Made by a program: the position numbers and the translations under genes
Notes under the pieces: generated by a model
Seen by the model: the letters and a program-made list of their open reading frames with translations, nothing else
What the model was told of the DNA's origin: nothing
Database searches by the model: none
Source: Desulfosediminicola flagellatus
Lineage (GTDB): Bacteria; Desulfobacterota; Desulfobulbia; Desulfobulbales; Desulfocapsaceae
DNA length: 64,000 bases
Reading direction: 5' to 3'
NCBI RefSeq assembly: GCF_005116655.2
Contig: NZ_CP050698.1
Span: forward strand, 6,218,501 to 6,282,500
Shown: in pieces, positions 35,966-44,556 of the stretch
Layout of the letters: every line of letters begins with the position of its first letter
Numbering within the stretch: position 1 is the first letter of the stretch

Positions 35966-36370
35966 ATGGCAAAAATAGCAATGATTGAAGGTATTGGCAA
36001 AAAATACAGTGAAAAACTTGAAGGTGCCGGTGTCGGTACAGTTGAGGCATTACTGGAAAGAGGCTCTACTAAAAAAGGTCGTAAAGAAATTGCTCTGAAA
36101 GCTAATGTCAGTGAGAAACTGGTATTAAACTGGGTGAACAGGGCAGATCTTTTTCGGATTAAAGGCATTGGTTCACAGTATGCAGATTTACTTGAGAATG
36201 CAGGTGTAGACAGCGTGCCCGAACTTGCTCAGCGTAACCCGGAAAATCTGCTACTTATGCTTCAGGAGGTCAATAGTACAAAAAATCTGGTCCGTGCTAT
36301 GCCATATTTGAAACAGGTGCAAAAGTGGGTGGGAAGGGCAAAAGACCTTCCAAGAGTGGTTACTCATTGA
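35966..36370 (+). CDS. DUF4332 helix-hairpin-helix protein
   Basis: A 134-residue cytoplasmic protein made of two helix-hairpin-helix-like units: IEGIGKKYSEKLEGAGVGTV and LFRIKGIGSQYADLLENAGV, each followed by a short helical repeat. The pattern is that of DUF4332. Such HhH units usually bind DNA non-specifically, but no function is established. GGTGG lies eight bases before the ATG. A short GC stem (36418-36442) follows. Confidence 0.85.
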   Translation: MAKIAMIEGIGKKYSEKLEGAGVGTVEALLERGSTKKGRKEIALKANVSEKLVLNWVNRADLFRIKGIGSQYADLLENAGVDSVPELAQRNPENLLLMLQEVNSTKNLVRAMPYLKQVQKWVGRAKDLPRVVTH

Positions 36371-36417
36371 ACAGTTCGTTATAGAGTTGTCCGGTAGATT
36401 ATACCGCAGGGATAAAA

Positions 36418-36442
36418 GGGCTGGTTATTGTAAGACCAGCCC
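36418..36442 (+). terminator. short stem-loop after DUF4332 gene
   Basis: An 8-bp stem GGGCTGGT / ACCAGCCC with a 9-base loop; the downstream T-run is poor, so termination strength is doubtful. Confidence 0.5.
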
Positions 36443-36529
36443 GATATTCTCCACGTAATTTCTCTGTAAGTAAATATATGCCTGGCGTAACTAATCATCT
36501 CAAACGGTCTCCTGGCAAACCTTTAAAAC

Positions 36530-36991
36530 CTAATATACATACGGGAAAAGTTGGGCTAACCTCTGTTCTCTGTAATTAAAGATACGGTCTAGAGTTTTAC
36601 GTATGAAAGCCGAATGGAGCATTGTGCCGATAAAGCCGTAAGGCATTATGTAGGTTACCCTGTCCAATGAGACGACTCCGCCAGCAATTTCTGTTAGCTG
36701 GTGATAGTGATTCCAGAAGCGAAAAGGTCCAGACTGTTGTTCGTCAATAAAAGAGTGTTTTATACGGATGTGCTTGATCTCGGTGAGCCATTTCTGTCTT
36801 CCAAACCCGGGTATGCGGATTGAATACTCAATAAGCAGGCCGTTATACATCTCTTCCGGCACGTTTGTTATAATTTTAAACTGAAGATCCGGAGGGGTTA
36901 TGATGTTGAGGTTTGCAGGGTTTCTCAAAAAATCCCAGCATTGCTCAACCGAGGCTCCCAGCTGTATTTTTCTTTCAAGTGTGTATATCAT
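36530..36991 (-). CDS. SRPBCC (START-like) family protein
   Basis: About 153 residues from MIYTLERKIQLGASVEQCWD; a start six codons earlier sits directly on AGGAGG and is too close to it. The N-terminal pattern, FLRNPANLNIITPP, and PGFGRQKWLTEIKHI then GPFRFWNHYHQL are typical of the polyketide-cyclase/dehydrase-like SRPBCC fold that binds hydrophobic ligands. The tail VSLDRVTYIMPYGFIG is also conserved in this group. The exact role is unknown. Confidence 0.82.
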   Translation of the reverse strand: MIYTLERKIQLGASVEQCWDFLRNPANLNIITPPDLQFKIITNVPEEMYNGLLIEYSIRIPGFGRQKWLTEIKHIRIKHSFIDEQQSGPFRFWNHYHQLTEIAGGVVSLDRVTYIMPYGFIGTMLHSAFIRKTLDRIFNYREQRLAQLFPYVY

Positions 36992-37251
36992 TATATAGGC
37001 CGCGGACATCCTCCTGGTGGCTCGGTAAGAGGTTTTTTTCCTGATCTTTCATGGTAGCATACGTGTGCGTTTAGCTGCAAATTGCAGACTGTATACCTCC
37101 TGTCAGGTCTGACTATGATATACTCTTTTGCAGGGATTCATAAAGTCAATTTGCAGCATCGATATTTTGTGAAATTTGTAAAGATATCGGAAATTCTGAA
37201 CAGTGAATTTTCTATAAGAGATTGTTGAAGTACGTGAGCAGGGAATGGCAT

Positions 37252-38472
37252 ATGCGACTAATCCAGGCAAAGGTGCGATGTGTTGAAGGTGTTGTGGATA
37301 CCGGCTGGCTTGTTCCGGGAAGGCAAACTACCGTAATTTACGGCCCTGTCGGCAGTGGTAAGAAACATTTCCTGAAGGCTTTGGAGGCATTGAATCCTGT
37401 CTATGACATCTCGGTAGAAAATCCATTCGTTAATCATCCTGAAATCTGGCAGCAGGGGAAGTATAAACGACGCGTGTACCCTGAGAAGAAGACTGCTGTT
37501 TTCATGGTTTTTTCGGCGCAGCCGAACCTTGTTCGGGAGCTGGATAACATAGACCCTGCACTTATTGAGACTGATAGAATCGAAGTGGGGAGAAGACTGG
37601 ATCTCAGCAGGTGGATAACCTTCGTAGAGATTTCTGCATCGACCCGCTGGTCCGAGATCGCTGATCAGATGAAAACATTGCGGGAACGATTGCAACACTG
37701 TTCTAAAGGGCGGGATTTTGTGTTGCAGGGAGATTTTATAGATATGCTTGCAGCAACTGACAGGGTTAAGGGAGAGGTCGCAGTTACGTGTGCTAACTGG
37801 CTAAATTCAATCGCTGACGTGCTGACGGAGGAAGACAGGCCCTTACTGGATACCTGCATGCAGAAAACACAGCGTGCAGAACGGTTTATAACAGCACGAA
37901 AAAAGGTTGAAGAGTCGTTGCCGCCAACGATAGCCGTTCACAAAGAGCAGAGCATTCGAGCAGATTACTCGTTCTCATTCCTTGAAAAAGCAGATACGGA
38001 TTGTGATCCTGTTGTTTCTCTATTACGGAATATTTTTCACTCATACCGGCTAGGAAGTAAACATGGTCGCGAAAGATTTTTTTCGACTCTCAAAGAGCCA
38101 TATGCTGACATTAAGTCGCTATTGGTGGCAGGAATTAACTTGCCGGAACTGATGGTGGATGAAAACGGCTTCACACTTACAGCGTATACACCTGACAGCA
38201 TTTTAGCAAAACGGGTTCAATTAATGGGACTTGTAGCACTCTTGTCTACCGTCTGTTATGGACGGCCACCTCTCCTGCTTATTGATCAATTAGATGAAGG
38301 AATGGATGACGAAACAGCAGACACCTTCATTGGCTGGTTGCAAGATTTTAGCGGCTATTGTCAAATTATTCTGGCAACCGGGAGCCGTCGGGTTGCATTA
38401 CGTCCGGGATGGCAGGCGGTAAAGCGAATCGGCCCTGAAGGACTCACTGAAGGCGGAATAATCTCAGAATGA
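37252..38472 (+). CDS. RecF/SMC-like P-loop ATPase, solitary
   Basis: About 406 residues from MRLIQAKVRCVEGVVDTGWL. Near the N-terminus is Walker A GPVGSGKKHFL, and near the C-terminus is Walker B PPLLLIDQLDEGMDDETAD followed by an H-loop-like switch region (IILATGSRRV). The split placement of Walker A and B around a central part resembles RecF/SMC/Rad50-like ATPases, but the middle has no long coiled coil and there is no clear LSGGQ signature. It could be an AAA_15/21-like ATPase of a conflict system or a housekeeping P-loop protein. No partner gene is adjacent. Confidence 0.65.
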   Translation: MRLIQAKVRCVEGVVDTGWLVPGRQTTVIYGPVGSGKKHFLKALEALNPVYDISVENPFVNHPEIWQQGKYKRRVYPEKKTAVFMVFSAQPNLVRELDNIDPALIETDRIEVGRRLDLSRWITFVEISASTRWSEIADQMKTLRERLQHCSKGRDFVLQGDFIDMLAATDRVKGEVAVTCANWLNSIADVLTEEDRPLLDTCMQKTQRAERFITARKKVEESLPPTIAVHKEQSIRADYSFSFLEKADTDCDPVVSLLRNIFHSYRLGSKHGRERFFSTLKEPYADIKSLLVAGINLPELMVDENGFTLTAYTPDSILAKRVQLMGLVALLSTVCYGRPPLLLIDQLDEGMDDETADTFIGWLQDFSGYCQIILATGSRRVALRPGWQAVKRIGPEGLTEGGIISE

Positions 38473-38586
38473 GAGCTGTCGTGCACGATATGACAATGCA
38501 TTTTTCACGCACCCTCAAGGCTTGTAGTCTCTTGCAACTTCCTGTAATTTTTGCCAGTATGAACTATTATTACTGCCAGAAATACT

Positions 38587-38630
38587 GAATACAGATCAAA
38601 TACAGATTAAATACATATCGAATACAACGA
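38587..38630 (+). repeat. four tandem 11-bp repeats upstream of thiD
   Basis: Consecutive 11-mers GAATACAGATC, AAATACAGATT, AAATACATATC and GAATACAACGA share the core AATACA at exact 11-bp spacing, one turn of helix. They end 12 bp before the thiD ATG. They could bind a regulator along one DNA face or affect translation start. Confidence 0.65.
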
Positions 38631-38641
38631 ATGAGAACGAG

Positions 38642-39451
38642 ATGAAAAAGTACACACGATTGCTGACTATTGCTGGGTCGGATAGCGGAGGGGGGGCCGG
38701 GATTCAGGCTGATCTAAAGGCATTTTCTGCCTGCGGTTGTTACGGAATGTCAGCCATTACAGCTTTAACAGCACAAAATACAGTAGGAGTGACGAGTATC
38801 CACCCTGTCCCTGTGCCATTTTTAGAAGCGCAGATTCGTGCTGTCTTTGATGATATTGGTGTTGATGGTGTAAAGATCGGTATGCTCCATTCAACTGAGG
38901 TTATCGAGTGTGTAGCCGGATTGCTCAGTGAGTATGATTGCAGGCGGGTGGTGCTTGATCCGGTTATGGTTGCCACAAGCGGAGATCCGCTCATCAAAGA
39001 AGACGCTATCGAGGCAATGAAGGAGATACTCTTTCCGGTTGTTCATCTTATCACTCCAAACATTCCAGAAGCTGAATTATTACTCGGGCGAAAAATAGGC
39101 GGGGCTGCAGAACTCGGTGATGCTGCCAAAGAGTTGTCGGTTGCCCATTCATTGAATGTACTTCTTAAGGCCGGGCATTTGAGTGATGAGTCGCTTGAAG
39201 ATGTCCTGGTTACGCTAGAATCCGAAAAAATAAATATCTATAGCAATGCCAGACTGAAAACAAAAAATACTCATGGAACAGGGTGCACACTTTCGTCAGC
39301 CATTGCATCGTATTGGAGTAAGGGGCTTGAAATAGCGGAGGCAGTGGCAGAGGCAGAGAGCTATCTGCACAAGGCAATAGCCGCTGGATCTGAATATGCA
39401 ATTGGCGAGGGACATGGGCCGGTGCACCATTTTCATGCCGTTTGGAATTGA
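38642..39451 (+). CDS. thiD: hydroxymethylpyrimidine/phosphomethylpyrimidine kinase
   Basis: A 269-residue ribokinase-fold enzyme phosphorylating HMP and HMP-phosphate in thiamine biosynthesis. It shows TIAGSDSGGGAGIQADLKA at the N-terminus, GMSAITALTAQNT, VKIGMLHSTEV, VLDPVMVATSGDPL, ITPNIPEAELLLG and the anion-hole NTHGTGCTLSSAIAS. No other thiamine gene and no TPP riboswitch is seen upstream; instead the 11-bp repeats are there. The length is normal, and it lies 45 bp before a flavoprotein gene. Confidence 0.96.
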   Translation: MKKYTRLLTIAGSDSGGGAGIQADLKAFSACGCYGMSAITALTAQNTVGVTSIHPVPVPFLEAQIRAVFDDIGVDGVKIGMLHSTEVIECVAGLLSEYDCRRVVLDPVMVATSGDPLIKEDAIEAMKEILFPVVHLITPNIPEAELLLGRKIGGAAELGDAAKELSVAHSLNVLLKAGHLSDESLEDVLVTLESEKINIYSNARLKTKNTHGTGCTLSSAIASYWSKGLEIAEAVAEAESYLHKAIAAGSEYAIGEGHGPVHHFHAVWN

Positions 39452-39496
39452 AATGATGTTGTCATTGCGGGAATAACCAACTTTTAGGGTGAATAT

Positions 39497-40072
39497 ATGC
39501 ACATGGTCATAGTGTTGGGTAGTCCAAGAAGAAACGGTAACAGTGAGATGTTGGCAAAAGCCGTGGCGGAAGGTATGGAGTCTGAAGGTGGAACAGTTGA
39601 ATATCTCCGATTAAATGATCTGGATATTCGCCCCTGCCAGGGGTGCGGTGGTTGCGATAAGTCAGGCGAATGCGTCGTCAAAGATGATATGACCGAAATT
39701 TACGGAAAAGTTGATAACGCAGACAGGTTGTTGTTGGTGACTCCAATATATTTCTATGCAATGTCTGCCCAGGCAAAGATTTTTACTGACCGAATGCAGG
39801 CTCGCTGGTCAAGGCGATACAATCTCAAAAACCGTTTCAGGCAGGGTGAGGGTAGACGCGGATATGTGCTGGCAACCGCTGCAACTGGCGGTGGTAAACT
39901 TTTTGAGAGCACAGAACTGTGTGCCAGATACCTGTTTGATGCGATTGATATGGAGTGTGGCGAATCGCTGCTGGTAAATGGTGTGGATGATCGCAAAGCT
40001 GTACGTGAAAAATTAGATGAACTGACCCGGGCCAGATCATTTGGTGAGAAAATCAGCCGTGGTGAACTGTAG
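39497..40072 (+). CDS. iron-sulfur flavoprotein-like NADPH-dependent FMN reductase
   Basis: A 191-residue flavodoxin-fold protein. The FMN-phosphate loop GSPRRNGNSEMLAK is near the N-terminus, and CQGCGGCDKSGEC gives four cysteines in a CX2CX2CX5C pattern typical of iron-sulfur flavoproteins of anaerobes. LVTPIYFYAMSAQAKIFTDR is the conserved second motif. It probably shuttles electrons between ferredoxin-like donors and small acceptors. AGGGTG precedes the ATG. The stop is followed by a small palindrome (CAGCCTCCTGGGAGGCTG, 40081-40098) leading into repeat R3. Confidence 0.9.
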   Translation: MHMVIVLGSPRRNGNSEMLAKAVAEGMESEGGTVEYLRLNDLDIRPCQGCGGCDKSGECVVKDDMTEIYGKVDNADRLLLVTPIYFYAMSAQAKIFTDRMQARWSRRYNLKNRFRQGEGRRGYVLATAATGGGKLFESTELCARYLFDAIDMECGESLLVNGVDDRKAVREKLDELTRARSFGEKISRGEL

Positions 40073-40090
40073 GCTTTAGACAGCCTCCTG

Positions 40091-40256
40091 GGAGGCTGTC
40101 CGAGAATAGGGATTTTCGCTCAGATCAAGGCAAACTCGCAAAATTACCGGAGGCATATAGTTAATATCTCGGAGTCTCGTCCCTCGCTTACCGGAGGATA
40201 ATTTTTCGAGTTTAACGAAGATATGGGTGAGAAGAGCGTTTTCTGACTGCCTCCTA
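40091..40256 (+). repeat. dispersed inverted-terminus element, copy R3
   Basis: Left end GGAGGCTGTCCGAGAATAGG is nearly identical to the left end of R1; right end, reverse-complemented, reads TAGGAGGCAGTCAGAAAACG. The interior has diverged (GATTTTCGCTCAGATCAAGG). It fills the gap between convergent genes, and the CTA at its right edge is the stop codon (TAG) of the minus-strand hybrid kinase gene. Confidence 0.75.
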
Positions 40257-42698
40257 GCAGGTTGCAGTCACATGCGGCCTTTCTTCTGCTTGTAATACCC
40301 TCTGCAAAGTTGATGCAAGAACTGTTGCATCAACTGGTTTGGTCAGATATTCATCCATCCCGGCAGAGAGAAAATTCTCTCTGTCGCCCTTCATCGCATG
40401 CGCAGTTACAGCAACTATCGGAATAGACATCCCCTTCTTAAGGGTGTTTTTCCGAATAATCTTAGCTGTTTCTATGCCGTCCAGTTCGGGCATCTGAATA
40501 TCCATCAGGATGCAGTCAAATGATGTCGTTTCCAGCAGGTCAATTGCCTTTCTGCCGTCTGTCGCCAAAGTTACATTATGACCAATGTTTTGCAGCATCG
40601 CCAGGATCACCATGGCGTTGATTTTTTCGTCTTCTACTACAAGTATATCGGCTTTGCGAGTCGATGTAGAAGTTACCGGTTTACCCACTTCATTGCCGCC
40701 TGAGGTAAATGCGTCAGGTTGTACGAGGATCGCAAAGTCAGCTATAGTCCCCTGTCCTTCGCTGCTTTTTAATTCTATGGTTCCATCTAAAAGCGTGAGC
40801 AGCTGTTTAACAATAGATAGACCAAGCCCGGTTCCCTTGTATTTACGTTGAAATGAACCGTCCGCCTGGACAAATGGCTCAAAAAGCTGATCAGATAACT
40901 GAACCGGTATTCCGATACCTGTATCTTCAAGTTTGAAGTGGATTTTGATCCTATCTTCTACCTGCTCTTCTGCAGTGACCAAGAGATGGATATGACCGTT
41001 GTTGGTGAACTTTACTGCATTACCCAGCAGGTTGAACAGAATTTGCTGGAGGCGGGATTCGTCTGTCTTTATGCGTCTGGGGACATCATCCGCTATTATG
41101 AGCTGTAAATCGATTCGATTGCTATCAATAAGACTCTCAAATGAATAGAAAATCGTTTTTAGAAATTTTCTTAAATTAAAACAGCTTGGGAGAAGTTCAA
41201 TTTTTCCTGCTTCGATTTTTGAAAAATCGAGAATATCAGTAATCAGGTGAACCAGATTAGACCCGGACTGGATTGCGGTATCGACAAATCCCGCTTGTCG
41301 ACTGTCGAGATCTGTTGCCTGGAGCAGTTGCAACATGCCGAGTATTCCGTTCATCGGAGTTCGTATTTCATGGCTCATATTAGCCAGGAATTCTGATTTT
41401 GCCTTACTGCCTGCCAATGCCTGTTCTTTGGCATTTTCCAATTCTTTTTGAGCTTCGACTCTGGCTGTAACGTCACGACTGACACCGACTACTCCGAAGA
41501 AGTCGCCGTTGTCGTCATACATGGGGGAGGTAATTGTTTCTATCCAGATGAAGGAACCGTCTTTGTGGCGAATCTCAAATTCCCAGAATTGCAGCTCTTT
41601 ACTTGTTGTTTTTCTACGAGATATTCCTTTGTAATGTTTCGAGAATTGCTTGTGGTACGGTATGGAAGATTTTGGGAAATATGTTGAAAAGTTGTTGTTG
41701 AGAAATTCTTGCGGAGTATAGCCGGTAACATCTACAAGCGAAGGAGAGAAAAAAGTGAATGTAAGCTCTGCATCCATAGTCCAGATTACATCACGAACAT
41801 TCTCGGCAAGCAGGCGGTAACGCTGGTCTATTATACGTTTTTCTTCTTTTATTTTGAGGTCCTGAGTGATGTCTCGCCCGGTTCCCACTGTGCCGATGAG
41901 TTTTCCTCCGGTGTCAAACATCGGTGCTTTGTGGACATCAAGCATGATGTATTCTCCGCGAACGAGGCCATCTTCCAGAAAGCGCCCTGGCTCACCTTTT
42001 TCTCTTACCTGTTCATCTGAATTTGTACAGATTTCTCCAAAGGTATGCATATGGCCCAGTGCTCTTTCACGTAGAGCAAAAAAGATGTCATTTTTACCCA
42101 GTGCCTCCTGAGCAGAGTCGCATTTCAGTAGAGTGTTGCAAATCGCCTTGTTGGCAAAAAGATATTGGTCGTCAAGGTCTTTGGCCCAGATCATGTCCGG
42201 GACAGTATCAGCCATTAACCGCATCAGGTTATACAGTGCAAAATACTTCTCTTCACTTTTTCTAAGAGCCAGATCTGTTTCTTTTTGCGCGGTTATGTCT
42301 TTAAAAATTGAAAAGATAGCGGATTGCCCGTCAATCTCTATAACACTGCCTGAGATAGAGACAAATCGGTCATTCCCATCTGAAGTTTTTAGGTGGGCTT
42401 CGTAATCTTCGAGTTTCCCTTCGGCTCCTATATGTTCTACGAAAGTGTGTCTATCCTGTGGATTCGTCCAGAAATCGACAATATTTAAACCGAGAGCATC
42501 TTCAATCTTGATTTGAAAAAACGATGCTGCAGCATTGTTCATATAGAGGATGGTCTGCTTTTTAAGTGATGTTACCACAAGTGGCAACATCGCATTATCA
42601 AGCATCTGCCGGTATTGCTCGTTTAGGGGATCGACAGTGTCTTTTTCTGAATTTGCATTAACGAGTTTCAGCATGGTATCTCTGTGTGCCTTCCGCAT
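40254..42698 (-). CDS. hybrid sensor histidine kinase with three PAS domains and receiver
   Basis: An 814-residue cytoplasmic sensor. PAS1 is at about 25-135 (MLPLVVTSLKKQTILYMNNA), PAS2 about 160-275 (VPDMIWAKDLDDQYLFANKA), PAS3 about 290-415 (VRDVIWTMDAELTFTFFSPS). HisKA carries the phospho-acceptor in ANMSHEIRTPMNGIL. HATPase_c carries LLGNAVKFTNNG, EDTGIGIP and KGTGLGLSIVKQLL. The C-terminal receiver carries CILMDIQMPELDG and IVAVTAHAMKGD. No transmembrane helix is seen. An ATG eight codons in (42674) is an alternative start. The gene ends inside the repeat R3 terminus. Signal and partner are unknown. Confidence 0.94.
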   Translation of the reverse strand: MRKAHRDTMLKLVNANSEKDTVDPLNEQYRQMLDNAMLPLVVTSLKKQTILYMNNAAASFFQIKIEDALGLNIVDFWTNPQDRHTFVEHIGAEGKLEDYEAHLKTSDGNDRFVSISGSVIEIDGQSAIFSIFKDITAQKETDLALRKSEEKYFALYNLMRLMADTVPDMIWAKDLDDQYLFANKAICNTLLKCDSAQEALGKNDIFFALRERALGHMHTFGEICTNSDEQVREKGEPGRFLEDGLVRGEYIMLDVHKAPMFDTGGKLIGTVGTGRDITQDLKIKEEKRIIDQRYRLLAENVRDVIWTMDAELTFTFFSPSLVDVTGYTPQEFLNNNFSTYFPKSSIPYHKQFSKHYKGISRRKTTSKELQFWEFEIRHKDGSFIWIETITSPMYDDNGDFFGVVGVSRDVTARVEAQKELENAKEQALAGSKAKSEFLANMSHEIRTPMNGILGMLQLLQATDLDSRQAGFVDTAIQSGSNLVHLITDILDFSKIEAGKIELLPSCFNLRKFLKTIFYSFESLIDSNRIDLQLIIADDVPRRIKTDESRLQQILFNLLGNAVKFTNNGHIHLLVTAEEQVEDRIKIHFKLEDTGIGIPVQLSDQLFEPFVQADGSFQRKYKGTGLGLSIVKQLLTLLDGTIELKSSEGQGTIADFAILVQPDAFTSGGNEVGKPVTSTSTRKADILVVEDEKINAMVILAMLQNIGHNVTLATDGRKAIDLLETTSFDCILMDIQMPELDGIETAKIIRKNTLKKGMSIPIVAVTAHAMKGDRENFLSAGMDEYLTKPVDATVLASTLQRVLQAEERPHVTATC

Positions 42699-42927
42699 GA
42701 ATTTGGCTGAAGACAGAGTAAACCTAGTTTTGGGTATGGGTTACTCTGGTGTCGTGATATTTCGGAAAGTTAATCTAACACATTATTGAGCCTGTAGGAA
42801 TGAAAGTATTGATATCCCGTAAATAAATAGTATTACACCTTAAATGTCGCATTGTTGCTCAATACGATGTTCGAGATGCCTGTATGTGTAGAATTCTGTA
42901 TTCACTTCTCAAAAGTACTCAATATAT

Positions 42928-44097
42928 TTATATTCTTTCCTGAAGGATGAGTCGGTGATCTTCTTTGGTTAAAGCTGCCGGATTGTATTTATTACCTGTC
43001 TGATTGAGTATTTCATCAAACGAATTTTCAGTGACTCCATAATCGCCAAGGCACGGGATACCAAGAGTAGTTGAAAGATTTGTAAGATATTCGATGAAGA
43101 TGTCCTGAGCTTGATGGTCTGAAATATCCAGCTCTGTTGTTAATCGGCCAAGTTTTGCATATTTTGCAAGCGAGATTCTGTCACCGTCGTTTTCGCGAAG
43201 GTGTTGTAGTGTAAATCTGTTGGCTGCAGCCATCAGCGTTCCGCAGACTACTCCATGGGGGATTTCGCTAATTCCACCGATAGCCGATGCAAAACCGTGG
43301 ATAAGTCCAAGACCGGCATTGGCGAGTACTATGCCGGAGAGATACGAGGCGTACGAGATGTCTGCTCGTGCAGAAATATTGTCACCATCATCACATGCAT
43401 TCTGCAGTGAATGTATAACGCGTTGAATTCCTTCAAGAGCAAGAGCGTCGGTTAAAGGCGACCCGTTGGTTGATAGATATCCCTCAACAAGTTGGGTGAA
43501 TGTGTCCATTCCGCAGGCAACGGTCAGGTTGCGTGGACACGCTGTTGTCAGTTCCGGGTCGATTAAGGCAATGTCCGGGATGTAGTTATCGTGACGAAGA
43601 GACTTTTTAAAGCCGTGATGACCAACACTGCTGATTACAGCATTGCTGGTTGCTTCGCTGCCGGTACCTGATGTGGTCGGAACAGCAATGAATGGGATTT
43701 TTTCTCCGCTTGGCTGTCTGCTACCTACCCCTTCGAGAAAAGTTGTTACAGGTTCCTGTTCAACCAGCATGGCGGAGATTGCTTTTCCTGCATCCAGAGC
43801 GCTTCCGCCACCGATACCGATGACGGCATCGATAGGCTTATCTGAATAGTGTTCGGTAACTGTATCGATATCAGCAGGGGAAGGTTCACCTTCAATATGT
43901 ACGAGATTGAAGGAGTATCCGGATTCAGTAAGGTTACGTTCGAGATCACCCCAATATTTGCCTGAAGTAAAGGATTGACCACCGACAACAATGAGCAGTC
44001 TTGAGCCAAAACGTTTGAGCACTAAGGGAAGTTCTTTATGTCTCCCTACACCGAAAAACAGTTGCGGCGTGGGTTTAAAACTGAAGTCTGGCACCAT
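42928..44097 (-). CDS. iron-containing alcohol dehydrogenase
   Basis: A 389-residue member of the Fe-ADH family. NAD-binding GIGGGSALDAGKAISAM, VPTTSGTGSEATSNAV and the metal-ligand region GLGLIHGFASAIGGISEIPH with the conserved histidines are all present, with a later segment NPAALTKEDHRLIL. It interconverts alcohols and aldehydes with NAD(P)H; the substrate is not fixed by sequence. The ATG at 44097 has AGGAG within ten bases. It is divergent from ilvB and lies alone. Confidence 0.94.
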   Translation of the reverse strand: MVPDFSFKPTPQLFFGVGRHKELPLVLKRFGSRLLIVVGGQSFTSGKYWGDLERNLTESGYSFNLVHIEGEPSPADIDTVTEHYSDKPIDAVIGIGGGSALDAGKAISAMLVEQEPVTTFLEGVGSRQPSGEKIPFIAVPTTSGTGSEATSNAVISSVGHHGFKKSLRHDNYIPDIALIDPELTTACPRNLTVACGMDTFTQLVEGYLSTNGSPLTDALALEGIQRVIHSLQNACDDGDNISARADISYASYLSGIVLANAGLGLIHGFASAIGGISEIPHGVVCGTLMAAANRFTLQHLRENDGDRISLAKYAKLGRLTTELDISDHQAQDIFIEYLTNLSTTLGIPCLGDYGVTENSFDEILNQTGNKYNPAALTKEDHRLILQERI

Positions 44098-44321
44098 TAT
44101 GCATCTCCTGAAATTGGTCTGTCATTAATAGAAAAGTCTGGAACAGGATATAAACATCACTCCTCCAAGGCAAAGGAAAAACATATGACAGAGAAAAATA
44201 GGTATATAAAGAATACCGCTTGACGGTGCCTGTGAATTTTGCTATTTCAAAGGCAGTTACATAATCTATTTCAAATACGGACCAAAAAAACGCAAAGCGA
44301 ATGTTACCTAAAGCCACCAAC

Positions 44322-44408
44322 ATGAATGTAGTTTCTATTCTATCTCTAGCACTAGTCGTACTTAGTGTGGTGGTCGTGGTGCGTAACGTGGAGGGCGCAG
44401 CGCCGTAA
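44322..44408 (+). CDS. ilvB leader peptide (attenuation)
   Basis: A 28-codon open frame reads MNVVSILSLALVVLSVVVVV then RNVEGAAP and a TAA at 44406-44408. Fifteen of 28 residues are Val, Leu or Ile, with five consecutive valine codons (44367-44381) near the end. It stands before a terminator hairpin (44439-44474) and the acetolactate synthase gene, the same layout as ivbL-ilvBN in enterobacteria. An in-frame ATG at 44301 could extend it by seven residues. Confidence 0.85.
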   Translation: MNVVSILSLALVVLSVVVVVRNVEGAAP

Positions 44409-44438
44409 CAGGAATAGAAGAGTAAAATAAATTACTTA

Positions 44439-44474
44439 ACCCCTGTCGGCGCAAGCCGGCGGGGGTTTTTTTTT
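44439..44474 (+). terminator. ilvB attenuator
   Basis: A stem ACCCCTGTCGGC / GCCGGCGGGGGT with a 4-base loop and a run of nine T directly after it (44466-44474), lying 30 bp past the leader stop and 82 bp before the ilvB start. It would stop transcription when branched-chain aminoacyl-tRNA is plentiful. Confidence 0.88.
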
Positions 44475-44556
44475 GCCCTCGCCGAAAATCGCCGGCATAA
44501 AACGCAACCAGCCTCGGAATTGTTCAGGGTTTCGGGCTGGACGGAGGAACCCACCA

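Noticed and set aside
38473-38641. TPP riboswitch upstream of thiD
   Set aside because: The conserved CUGAGA and ACCUGA-type core elements are not present.
44221-44260. Possible sigma-54 promoter before the ilvB leader
   Set aside because: GG and GC are 16 bp apart rather than 12.
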